64,000 bases of DNA, taken from Gordionus sp. m RMFG-2023. Taxonomy: Eukaryota > Nematomorpha > Gordioida > Chordodea > Parachordodidae. Below the pieces are notes generated by a model. It was not told the origin of the DNA and made no database searches. It saw nothing but the letters and a program-made list of their open reading frames with translations. A program made the position numbers and the translations under genes. Positions within the stretch are counted from its first letter, which is position 1. Each line of letters begins with the position of its first letter. Positions 10,301 through 19,315 of this stretch are shown piece by piece. The stretch covers positions 43,501,366-43,565,365 of the forward strand of contig NC_088777.1 of NCBI RefSeq assembly GCF_954871325.1, written 5' to 3'.

Positions 10301-13137
10301 TGCATCATATTATCTAATCTTCATCATTGCTTATTAACTATTACTGATTCCTAATACAATGTTTTATGAAAAATAACGCAGGAACAAATTTTAATAAAAT
10401 AGAAATTAAGTTTCTCAAAGCAAGCAAAAATTTTAAACGCCAAAACAGGAAAAAATTTAAATGCCGCGGCTTAATCTTAGGAGGTACATGCTTGCTGGAA
10501 TTTTTCCAGTTTCTTTTTAGGTTGAGTTTCTTTAGGTTTAAACATCGAGGCTGAAGTGCTAATTATCAGCCAAAATCGGTTTATCGCTATGCAATCGGGT
10601 TATAAATGAAATGAATAGAATTTATATATTTCTTATATAGTATTACTATTATGCTATTTTTAAATAGTTTATATGAAATTTTTAATTACTTTAATTTTAC
10701 TTTTTAAAATAAATATCGCCATGTCGTTAGACTTATTACTAAAGAGCCGGTTATCGAGCTTCAACTAAACATCTTATAAGTAAAAAAATTTTCAAAAACG
10801 GAAAAAACTAAACATAAAAAACGAACATAAACAAATAAACGAGAAAAAAACAATGCTTCCAAACATTTAAAACTAGCCAAATGGGGTGGCTAAACAGCAA
10901 TAAGTATCAAAAATAAGTTAAACTAGGAAACAACCTAAATGTTTAAGAAAATATGGTTTAAAATACATCTTTAGATTTGGTTATATTTTGAAAATAATTT
11001 ATTAGCTTCATGCTACATTTGATTATGCTGATTTTACAGCTCCATCTCGAAGCACAAGGAGCCTTAATTGATTATCTCTTAAATCTAAGATTTATGATGG
11101 ACTATTGATGAGAAAAGGAAATAAATAGCTTGTAAAGGTTGAAAAAGGACTTTAAGGGATAGCTGCACATATTCATTAGCATAAGAATGAGTTCATTTTT
11201 GTGCATAATGTATATCAAATATGAAGGGATCTCAGAATCTATTATTTCCTTACCATCAACCTAATGTGCCATCATATGTGATATGCATATTTTCAAGTAA
11301 CATAATAATACTTTATATTATAAGTCTGCAGCCTTGCCTGGCCTGCTTTGACCTGTTAAGAATTTTTGCACAAGTTGCCCAAACCATTATAATTTTTAAA
11401 ATATTTTCCCAGCCTGGCTCAAAATATTCTTAAAAAAAGTCAGAACCCCCATGCTCTATTAAAGTTTTACAAAAAGCACACCCAGCAGTTTAATTTTTTG
11501 AATGCATTTTCCAAATATCTATAACAAATTTTTCCCCAATGTTAATTAAGGCACTAATCTCTTCTATGGCTATCATTTTTTCAACAATTCTATAAATCGA
11601 TTGTGTTTATATCTGTATTAGAGGTCTACAATAAGTGGGTTTTAGCCAACAAGCTTGCTCACTTGTTTTTAATTTTTTTTAACCAGCCTGCCCATACATT
11701 TATGGTTTTTTTGTAAAATTCATCCACCCACCCAATGTTCAAAAATAATTTGAATGGCTAGTTTGGCTCTTCATTTATTTAATTTAATGTACTTTTAATA
11801 AAACTGATAAAATATGCATTATGAAAAAAAAAATGATTTTAAATAGATAGAAGTCTGTCCTGCTCATGTTAACTGAAAAATGTTTAAAATATAAATGACC
11901 ATTGTCTTAGAAAAATTTCTTAACCAACCCATCACCTACCTAATGTTTAAAATATTTTAAAAAGTCCACATGGAGAATGGATGGGCTAAAAATTACGCAA
12001 TGCAGATCTCTAATCTGCATTAAGGATGAAATTGGAGCATATCAAGAAATCAATTATACTTAATATTTATATTTTATATTGTGCATTTGTAATTAAATTA
12101 TCAAAAGAATTTATGTTATTTATAGATTTAGTATTATAGTTAGACAGCTCTTAAAATACAAAGAAAGCATATTGCAAAAATTGACTGAAATAACACGATT
12201 TTCCGAAGACCTTTATAAAATGGATAAAACTTGGCATGAAGAAATAGGTTATATTTTTATATAAATCAACATTTTATTGCTCTAGCTCAAAAATATTCTG
12301 ATTCATGGACCTTCAAAGTTTAATGAGGGCCTTTTCCTTTTTTAACAAATTTCACAAAATTTTTTGGTCTAAAGTATTATATGTCATTTTGTAGCCCTCA
12401 AAATTTTCTTAAGAAAATGTAAAAATTATTTTAAAAATATCTTCAGTGTTATAATATTTCTGAAAACAAAAAAATATTACTTTGAGAAGGGCCCTATTTA
12501 AAACAATGAACATGAAATGAGTTTATTACTAATATATTTAAATTTTATTTAGTTTTTTATAATTTAAGGGTTGAAAAAATTCTGAATGCCCAAATTGAAT
12601 TTTTTGTGGGTGTCTGAGCTGAGCATCACCAAGCTCAGTTACATCATTGCATTTATATTATATAGAACAATAATATAAAACAAAGTTAAATCAAGTAATA
12701 AACCAAAAAAACTTACTTTTATGGCATGCGAATATGAGTTAATGGATGATGCAATGATCTCATCTTGGTTCAATATTTTTCCCCCATCAACTTGATGCTC
12801 TAATTCTTTAATATATTGGCGACCAGACATTATCAATGATTGAACTTCATTACTTGGGACATTACCCATTAAATTTTCACATCTAATCAATTTATCTAAT
12901 ATGCTATATATAATAAAGTATTGCCTTGCTTTTGCTAAATAGGTGTAAGCAGAATAATCATATATTTTTTCCTCATCCAATTTTTTTGCCAATTGTTCAA
13001 ATTCATGGGATGCTTCTAGAATTTTAGGCTTTTTTAAAAATCTCCTATTAAATATAAGATAAGATTGATAAATAATTATACTTTTTAATTTTATTCTGAA
13101 TTAGTTGATATTCTTTATAAAAATCAGAATCCTGCAT
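4398..13137 (-). CDS. F8A1: HAP40 / F8A (40-kDa huntingtin-associated protein) gene, nine exons
   Basis: Joined minus-strand exons: 13137-13082, 13044-12717, 9913-9845, 5433-5371, 5146-5089, 5042-4989, 4849-4752, 4693-4577, 4526-4398. All introns are GT-AG and phases match at each junction, giving 323 residues (human protein 371). HAP40 binds huntingtin as a helical TPR-like protein and is linked to Rab5 endosome motility. Diagnostic stretches are IKKRFLKKPKILEASHEFEQ (human [20 protein letters not shown]), AGNVCLEIGDIL, YYLKAAEYL and ITRILLLMIIQPS (human VSRVLLLLLLQPP). The ATG is preceded by an in-frame stop. Exon 2 is the only large one; several others are 54-70 bp. Introns 2 and 3 carry hAT elements and MITEs. 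The gene looks intact; no expression evidence is available here. Confidence 0.9.
5201..5347. mobile_element. 147-bp MITE in HAP40 intron 4
   Basis: The ends TAGGCGTCCAAAATC and the inverse of GACTTTGGACGCAACCTA-like sequence form terminal inverted repeats, and a second GCTTGGACGCATAATG word lies inside. It is non-coding. It sits between HAP40 exons 4 and 5, close to the splice acceptor side. No clear target duplication was found. Confidence 0.55.
5633..7665. mobile_element. hAT element (TAGTGCTGTAAA family) in HAP40 intron 3
   Basis: The left end TAGTGCTGTAAAGTAACG and the inverse of the right end (TATTGCTGTAAACGTTAC) are hAT-type termini. Flanking 8-mers GTGAGATC and ATGAAATC fit a diverged 8-bp duplication. 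Plus-strand sequence near 7380-7450 reads LPPSVPVERVF, the hAT C-terminal motif, with further frames broken. Subterminal GTAACGGTAACG words repeat at both ends. A second hAT element (5723-6304) is inserted near its left end. An isolated right end of this family is at 48340-48432. Confidence 0.8.
5723..6304 (-). mobile_element. nested hAT element (CAGGGACCC family)
   Basis: The 582-bp element has ends CAGGGACCCGAACCG and CGGGTCCCTG and is flanked by a perfect 8-bp duplication, GTAACGGT (5715-5722 and 6305-6312). On the minus strand, around 6030-6110, it reads TQVSVESAFSGLKFELSSQR, a good hAT C-terminal match with the Glu kept but Ser for the usual Arg. Most of the transposase has been deleted. 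The repeated AAAGGTT and TATAATGGTT words near both ends look like subterminal binding repeats. Confidence 0.85.
7733..7875. repeat. fragment of GC-rich MITE
   Basis: CGGCCGAGCCCG, TTGCCGGGCTAAAC and CGCGGGTCGGGC in an AT-rich setting, followed by GTAGACATCTGTA, resemble the GC-rich subterminal repeats and CAGATGTCTAC-like ends of the MITE class. Only one end is clear. The open frame that overlaps it on the minus strand is not a gene. Confidence 0.4.
8346..9307 (-). mobile_element. hAT element (CAGAGTTGTTAA family) in HAP40 intron 3
   Basis: The ends CAGAGTTGTTAACGCTCC and the inverse of GGAGCGCCGCTCTTTAACAACTCTG pair as terminal inverted repeats. Flanking 8-mers TATTAAAA and TATTATAA match at 7 of 8 positions. 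Minus-strand sequence around 8495-8560 reads PSSAPVERLFSIAKQV, the hAT C-terminal signature. The rest of the transposase is missing or scrambled. CGCTCC words near both ends are likely subterminal repeats. Length 962 bp. Confidence 0.8.
9366..9745. mobile_element. TIR element with long arms in HAP40 intron 3
   Basis: CCAATGACATATAAT-ATACCTAGACTG on the left is mirrored by CAGTCTAGGTATTATATGTCATTGG on the right. The complementarity continues inward for roughly 90 bp (TAGACCCGCCATTTTGG against CCAAGATGGCGTCCCTA). A related copy with the same arms forms the outer layer of the nest at 34168-37563. It is non-coding, and the superfamily is not assigned. It lies about 100 bp downstream of HAP40 exon 3. 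Confidence 0.65.
9914..11600. other. HAP40 intron 2, left part: AT-rich, possible plus-strand exon
   Basis: Mostly AT-rich sequence. At 11038-11105 a plus-strand acceptor-like TTTTACAG is followed by LHLEAQGALIDYLLNLRFMM before a stop. With the stretch at 12150-12240 this might belong to an antisense gene inside the intron, but no joined model could be built. The 62- and 70-codon frames at 10366 and 11221 have no protein character. Confidence 0.25.
11619..12012. mobile_element. hAT-like MITE (AGAGGTCTACA ends)
   Basis: The ends TAGAGGTCTACAATAAGTGGG and the inverse of CGCAATGCAGATCTCTA form the terminal repeats typical of the window's GC-ended MITE class. Flanking 8-mers ATCTGTAT (11611-11618) and ATCTGCAT (12013-12020) match at 7 of 8. 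Internal sequence is non-coding. It sits in HAP40 intron 2. Confidence 0.75.
12150..12245 (+). other. coding-like plus-strand stretch in HAP40 intron 2
   Basis: From about 12146 the plus strand reads QLLKYKESILQKLTEITRF then SEDLYKMDKTWHEEI without a stop, ending at a possible donor (ATAG/GTTATA). Further on, 12267-12305 reads NQHFIALAQKYSDSW. The amphipathic, Lys/Glu-rich pattern looks like real coding sequence rather than AT noise. I do not recognise the protein, and an element (11619-12012) sits just upstream. It could be an exon of an antisense intronic gene or a fossil. Confidence 0.3.
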
Positions 13138-13740
13138 GATAATATTTCTTCATGAATTAATTTAACTCTTTAAAATCCATGGTTCGGTTGTCTGTGGGGT
13201 TGGGAATATATCCAGCTGATATTTAGAATAATTTAGTATTACACAAAAAAGATAATGATATTAAGATAGGTTTACTACGACAGCTATCAATTAACATGAA
13301 ACAATGTCATTACAATAATATTTAAATATCGGTCAATTACAATGTAGTCTACTCGCAATTAGAGGACGGGCGTAAAAAAACTTAAAAACTTTCTTTACCA
13401 AAAATAAGAACTGGAACAAAAATGTTAAGACAACTTATAATCGGGGGATGGGGGTTGTTAAAAGGTGCTATTTGTAAAAAAGCGAATAGTTTTATATTAC
13501 ATATCATTTATGGGGGCTTTAACCACAATGCCTCCTGGAGGAGCACAACCTCAAATGGCTGTTTATTAATAATTCATTAAAACAACTTTATTCTCAAGCA
13601 CGGTTAACTAGTATAGAATATTTTTGTCGTGCATGTTGTCCTCTATTTTGTCTAACACTGTTCGTCAATATAGTTGCCGAGTATTTATCATTTTTAAATA
13701 TGGTTTATCCCAAGTCAATTAAGGGACAATTACTAATAGG
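13138..13740. other. region upstream of HAP40
   Basis: I see no coding signal. This interval should hold the HAP40 promoter and 5' UTR, but no core promoter motif stands out from the AT background. Confidence 0.35.
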
Positions 13741-13744
13741 AAAT

Positions 13745-14050
13745 CAAATCCAAACCACCCGGTTTGAAACATGAAAGCCCGACATGCGGACTAGGTTGAA
13801 GCAAATCTTCAGACCGGGCTGGACAAATTGCTCAAAATATTTTTAGAGAGCGGGCTGAGCCGATGTTTTGAAAACTTCAGGTGATATTAAGCCATTTATG
13901 TCCATTTACTGTATATAAATTTATTACGGGCCGAGCAGGGCTATATAACTTGAAAATATTTTTTGCTGGCGGGCTGAGCTGAGTAGAAATAATCACGAGC
14001 CGGTGAGGACCAAAAATTCGATTGAAATTCCCATGGGTCTAAATATTTAG
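13745..14050. mobile_element. GC-rich MITE
   Basis: CAAACCACCCGGTTTG, GACCGGGCTGGAC, GGCCGAGCAGGGC and GAGCCGGTGAGG are spaced through about 300 bp of AT-rich DNA, ending at CCCATGGGTCTAAATA. This is the same architecture as the other GC-worded MITEs, though the termini are more diverged. Confidence 0.5.
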
Positions 14051-14680
14051 GGTTTCAATGGTAGTGTATTTAATAGGTTAGAGAGTGAAATACTTTTCTA
14101 GAGGAGGGGATAAAGTCATCAGTGGCTGAGAAGGGAGGTGCAGAAGCCAGGGAAGTGCAGTATCACAAAATCGAATATATTTTCCCATTCTGATATGAAT
14201 TCGCTTTCGAAATCTTAAAGTGGCGCAGAACTATTACTCATACCAAAATTTAATATAATATGAAAGAGCTATCACTAAGAATTTTATTTTAAAAACATAA
14301 TATAAAAGAGAATTAAATATAATAATGAGACAAACTATCCATATATTAAGCAATAACATAAAAAATTCGAATCTTGCAATATTATACAAAATTAACGATA
14401 CAATAGAAACTATATCTATAAACTACTAGACACTTCGTTTGTTCCTGTCTAGAGATTACGATTGTTGTGGGACTATTAATGGGGTTCAAGAAACCTCTGC
14501 GAAAAAAACTAAAATATTTCCTTTCTTTTGATAAAAAGAACTTTCGACCTGGTCTATAAACTCAAGCATGGTAAAATTTTAATATTTTGAGAACATTTTT
14601 TCTTTTTAGCTTTCATCTTTTCTGGTGGTAAGCTCCTTCACTTATCTATTATAATATTAATCTTGCTATCTATTTTTATC

Positions 14681-15030
14681 TTTGTATTTCTGATCGATTT
14701 CATTTGTATCGATCACCGGTGTATCATTTTTGAGGCCAAAGTATCTTGAACTCCCACCGGTGTATGAAATCAGTATCGACCAGATATCCTACCTGAGTAT
14801 TCCCAACACGGAGTTATCAAATCGACAGATATCCCAATCCTGATCTCCTAATATTTGTATTTCTGATCGATTTCATTTGTATCGATCACCGGTGTATCAC
14901 GAGGCCAAAGTATCTTGATCTCCCCCACCGGGGCATCAAATTAATATCGACCAGATATCCCACCTGAGTATTCCTCACACTGAATTATCAAATCGACAGA
15001 TATCCCAATCCTGATCTCTCCCACTGGTAT
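14681..15030. repeat. 173-bp tandem duplication, GC-richer than surroundings
   Basis: TTTGTATTTCTGATCGATTT starts at 14681 and again at 14854. Both copies continue through CGATCACCGGTGTATCA, GAGGCCAAAGTATCTTGA, CGACCAGATATCC and ATCGACAGATATCCCAATCC. ATCGAT/GATATC words recur inside the unit. A related GATATC/CCACCGG tail extends to about 15060. No open frame spans it. It could be a short satellite or a piece of an unidentified element. Confidence 0.7.
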
Positions 15031-15226
15031 TAATATCGATGAATATCCCACCGGAGTATCGTTATCAAGTCCATTGTAACTTGGTAGACAGACATTGAGC
15101 TTGAACGGCCCCCGAGGTCACCATCATCCCATCATCCTAGCGCTGGCCAAGAAATCGTTATCATCTGACCTACGAGTTCAGCTAGCCTTCTTTTTTGGTT
15201 AACATAAGGACCGATATATATACAAC

Positions 15227-17143
15227 CATTGGCGTACGCAGCGGGGGGAAAGGGGGGGCAGGGGGACAAATCCCCCCCCCCCTCCTTTCCTCCAAGGCCA
15301 AAAAATGCAGATGCCGGATATATTTTTCAAAAATATTATTGTTTATATTAATTTATATTTGTTAATATTTATTCGTATCTCATATTAAATATATATTTAA
15401 TTACATTATCACATTTATCTACTAAGTTATTTTTTCAATTAATTTCGATTTCAAGTTTTCCGGCGTAATATTTACTTATTTTTTAAATTTTTAGTGGCGT
15501 AATATTTAGCTACCATTTTCAAATTTCTAGTCAAATAATAATTATTTCTGAAACATCTTGTCCCACAGGGAAAAAGAAATTGCAACCTTGTCCAAGATAG
15601 AGTCTCTGCCATCAAGCAGTAACAGCTTTTAAGGAGTTAGAAGAGCCAATTATTTGCTATTACTGAAATATCACAATGGCCTGAAAGAAATATTTCCTCA
15701 GAAGCAAGAAAATTATTGGATTCAATTCTTATTCCATATTTTATTTCTCATTATTTTATTATACAACTATTTTATACTTTTCAAAAACATGACATTGACT
15801 TGATTAAGAAGATGAGAATAGCGGAGAGCATTTTATCAGAACTCAAGGAAATTAGGGCTAATGTTGATGAAGAATTTCATATTTTATATTTTATTGTTGA
15901 GTCAAGAATAGAGCTATACGTGTTTAATATTTGTCTCCCTCGACTTGTAACAAGGCAAGCTCATCGTTAAAACATTAATATAGGATCAGTAGAAGAGTAT
16001 ATCTTAAATACAGATACATTTATAACCCAAATAAATCAATTTTTAATTCATCACAGCACTTATTAATCTGCAAATATTACTTCCACAAAAGCCTTCTCAA
16101 CCTTTTTCAGATGGTGATAGAAAAAAAAAATTTGTTAGATTTTTATTATAAAGATGTTAAAGTATCTTATGATGCCTTGCTAGCTGAATAACTATGTTTA
16201 TATGGTTAACTATGGTTGATATAGTCCCAATAAATGCTATGGATGCTCTCCATTATTTCAAATACATTTTAGATTAAATTCCCAATGTATTAAAAGGGTT
16301 TATAAACTCTTCCCATTAGCAAACTAATGAGAGAACATTCTCTTTTTAAGAATAATAACAAAGGCCTGCAGAAGTACCATTTGCAGGGCACGGCCCGGAT
16401 TTTTTTTAAAGATTTTTTACGGCCCGGCCTGGGTGTTTTTTAAAAAATTTTCAGGCCCGGGCAGGCTTTTTTAAAAAAATTTCTTAGGCCCGATTCGGCT
16501 TTTTTTAATAAAAGTTCAGGCCCGGCCCGGCTTTTTTAAAAATAAAATTTTCAGGCCCGGCTCGGGTTTTTTAAAAATAAATTATATTTATTTTTGATTT
16601 TTATAGCTAATAATAACGATTTCAAATATAGGCTGTTTTAAAAAATACAGCCTGGATTGGGTGTTTTTTAAAAATAATTCAGGCCCGGCCCGGGTATATT
16701 TAAAAAAATTAAAATACTGTCCGGCCCGGGAGCCGGGCCTGCAGGTCTCTGAAAAACATACCAAGAAGTACAACATCTGAAAGTAGATTGAAAGGTTTGG
16801 ATCTTTTGAATATTCATAGGCATTTGACGACAAGCAAGGATGAGATAATTGAAAAATTAGCTCAATCACAACGAAGATTGGATTTTACATTGTAAATATA
16901 TAACATACAAAATGCAATTATTCCTAAATATATTGTGGGCTCAAAAAATTCAAATTACTATTTTGGATTAATTAAGTGATTCTTTACATATCATTTTTTT
17001 ATAATTCACATTAATTTAAAATTGTATATTAGAAATAGTTATTAGTCCGAATAAATTTATACTTGATATTTTTAAAAAACAATAATATTTCTTAAAAAAT
17101 TTTATTATCCCCCCCCCAGACCAAATTCCTGCGTACTCGCCTG
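15227..17143 (+). mobile_element. ZMYM1-like hAT transposon with perfect 8-bp duplication
   Basis: The ends CATTGGCGTACGCAGCGGGG and the inverse of CCTGCGTACTCGCCTG match the CAGTGGCGTA-type hAT terminus. They are flanked by TATACAAC on both sides (15219-15226, 17144-17151). Long G and C tracts lie just inside each end. Plus-strand coding remains follow ZMYM1-like hAT transposases in order: a stretch near 15640-15960 (KKMRIAESILSELKEIRANV then DEEFHILYF), SVEEYILNTDTFITQINQF near 15988-16045, NERTFSLLR near 16330, and RSTTSESRLKGLDLLNIHRH near 16765-16825. Stops and frame changes break it. A GC-rich MITE interrupts it between the ERxFS region and RSTTSE. Confidence 0.85.
16362..16751. mobile_element. 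GC-rich MITE inserted in the hAT transposase
   Basis: GGCACGGCCCGGATTT, CGGCCCGGCCTGGG, AGGCCCGGCCCGGC and GGAGCCGGGCCTGCAGG alternate with T/A tracts. The right end CAGGTCTCTG mirrors the CAGA-start on the left. Hybrid position inside a transposase reading frame (FSLLRIITK before, RSTTSESR after) shows it arrived after the hAT element. Target duplication is not clear. Confidence 0.7.
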
Positions 17144-17354
17144 TATACAACCCACCAAAGAGGTTGCTCAAACCGAGTAGGTTCGGCCTATTAAAACTCC
17201 GTCCATCGTTTCTGTCATCAAAATTTTAGCTAAATAAAGTTTAAAATTCCTGAGCCCTCATTTGGATTCACAACCTTGTTTTAAAAACCTTGTTTTAAAA
17301 AAATAATTAAATTTAATAATATTCCACTTTTCTTTTTTTTTATATAAAAAAATC

Positions 17355-17360
17355 TTTATT
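17355..17360 (-). terminator. probable poly(A) signal for the 213-residue gene
   Basis: AATAAA on the minus strand 62 bp past the stop codon of the gene at 17422-18063, a normal spacing for a cleavage signal. Confidence 0.4.
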
Positions 17361-17421
17361 AAAATATAATTTTATGAAATCATTTATAAATTTAGTAGAC
17401 ATATATATGGCGTAATCTAAA

Positions 17422-18063
17422 TTATGCTTTGTTCATTTCCTTAGTGTCCATTTTAGTTTTAAAATTGATATCCATCAATTTTTCGTTGGTGTTTTCATAA
17501 AATGACATTTGACTTTTTAAATATTCATTTTTTTCGATCGTTTTAAATAGTTGTTCTTCAAATATTTCATGTTCCTTGAATAGAATTTTGATTTGAACTA
17601 GAAAGAATGCCATTAATCTTTCATTATCTCTGGAAGAACTCTCTTTAAATATTTTTTCCAAGAGCATCATCATTTTTTCTATAAATGACTTATTCTTACT
17701 TTTCTCTTTCGCAAATCCATATTTACTACATATCACATTATCTTTGATGTTGATATTAAAAAAATGATCCTCAATCTTCTCTAAATGATCAAACATCTCA
17801 GCTTCTTCTCGAAGGGCCTTATATAGATCATCCTTAGCTAATAAATGTTCTTTAGAAATTTTTTCAAAATTTTCAATGACAACGTCCATATGTTTTTTTA
17901 ACTTTCTAACTATTTTTGATGCTTGCCACTCCGTTTCTCCGGCATTAAATTTAACGTGTGTTCCGGGGGGTCTAGGGTGGTGACGTCCATATACGCTACT
18001 AGGCATTTCTTCATCTTCTTCCAATGTTATAATATAAGATTTACGCCTAATATTCGAAGACAT
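17422..18063 (-). CDS. hypothetical 213-residue coiled-coil-rich protein, single exon
   Basis: An uninterrupted frame of 213 codons from ATG, with an in-frame TAG two codons upstream of the start and a poly(A) signal 62 bp after the stop. I do not recognise the family. The N-terminus is basic then acidic (RRKSYIITLEEDEEMPSS), followed by a Pro/His turn (RHHPRPPG). From about residue 45 the protein is Lys/Glu-rich and predicted helical (KIVRKLKKHMDVVIENFEKI and FKEHEIFEEQLFKTIEKN). There is no signal peptide or membrane segment. Codon use is strongly AT-rich like the neighbours, and length plus composition differ from the transposon remnants. It could be a lineage-specific cytoplasmic protein. 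With no introns, a retrocopy cannot be excluded. Confidence 0.65.
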   Translation of the reverse strand: MSSNIRRKSYIITLEEDEEMPSSVYGRHHPRPPGTHVKFNAGETEWQASKIVRKLKKHMDVVIENFEKISKEHLLAKDDLYKALREEAEMFDHLEKIEDHFFNINIKDNVICSKYGFAKEKSKNKSFIEKMMMLLEKIFKESSSRDNERLMAFFLVQIKILFKEHEIFEEQLFKTIEKNEYLKSQMSFYENTNEKLMDINFKTKMDTKEMNKA

Positions 18064-18451
18064 TTGCTATGATTTAATAAAAAAAAAAAATATTCTTTTT
18101 AATTAAGGATAATATAAGCATTTCATCAAAATTATGAGCTCATTTATTTAAATTATTACATAATACATATAGAAATTTCTCATATTTTTATCATTACGAA
18201 ATGTTTTAGAAAAAACATGTTTATATGTTTTGAAATATAGTATTGTTACTATAATTTGAAGATCAAATTAGTCTAATAAAGAGTGTCTTTTAAGTATAAA
18301 AATGTATTAAAAAACTTGTGCTTTTTAGGAAATTTATTTATTTACCAAAGGGTATAAATTTAGGTAATTTCCATTTTGTTATTCGTGACATCTGATAGAA
18401 ACAAGGATGCAATCGGAAACTGGACATATCATAGTTGAAAATGGTATATTA

Positions 18452-19260
18452 CAGGGTTGGCAAGTCGGTCAATTGACCAGTCAAATTCAGTCAATTGACC
18501 GGTCAATTGACCGGAGGAGTATTTGACCTGTCAAATACGGTCAAATACTCTAAAAAATTTAAAGGAAAAATAAATTAAAAATATGTTTAAAAAAGGGAAA
18601 AAAGATGTAAATACATGTGATCACAATGTTTGCTTATTTTTCGGGTCCACAATATCAAGAGGAGAACTCACTAGTAGTGTAATTAATGAAGTATGTGATA
18701 TAATTCAAGAATTAGCTATTTTACAAGGTAGTGATGACCAAAATATTTTAAGTGATATAATTAATTTCAGAAGCAAAAACAGCATGTTTAATATAGCAAA
18801 ATATGTGGAAAGTAGTAATTTCCAGAAACAATCAATTCCGACCTCAAGTTAATAGATTAAACTTTGTCTACCCTGCCCATTAAGAGACTAACAATTCCTA
18901 GTTCTACTTCTTCTTTAGAAAATAATAGGTCGATTTGGGTTAATATTCTTATGAAAATAGAAATCGATTTAAGATCTAAGATATCAGGAAAATTGTTAAA
19001 AAAATATTAAAGAAAATGATAATATTGAATATGAATCAGAACAAGACTCTGATACAGATAGCTACACGTTAGTTATTGAATGAATTTAAAAAATTAATAT
19101 TATAGATTCATTTTACTATTATATTCAAAATAAAGTTAATATTAACTTTAAAAAAATATATTTGAATTTGACCACATTTGACCGTATTTGACCATATTTG
19201 GCCGGTCAAATATCGGTCAATTGACCGAAACGTATTTGACTGGTCAAATGCACAACCCTG
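18452..19260 (+). mobile_element. hAT element with GGTCAATTGACC subterminal repeats
   Basis: The ends CAGGGTTGGCAAGTCGG and the inverse of GGTCAAATGCACAACCCTG are hAT-like. Subterminal palindromic GGTCAATTGACC and GTCAAATAC words are repeated five or more times at each end. ATATTA abuts both ends (part of a possible 8-bp duplication). Inside, an 89-codon frame (18583-18852) and the following LRLTIPSSTSSLENNRSIW-like stretch probably derive from a transposase C-terminus, but this is weak. Length 809 bp, non-autonomous. Confidence 0.7.
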
Positions 19261-19315
19261 ATATTAAATATAACAATGTGAAAGTCGTGATGGAATACAA
19301 TATAAATACCATTTT

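Noticed and set aside
10366-10554. 62-codon plus-strand frame
   Set aside because: Basic, low-complexity, no splice or start context; a chance open frame in AT-rich intron DNA.
12595-12650. Minus-strand TELGDAQLRHPQ as a HAP40 exon
   Set aside because: The phase and the better matching exon at 9913-9845 exclude it.
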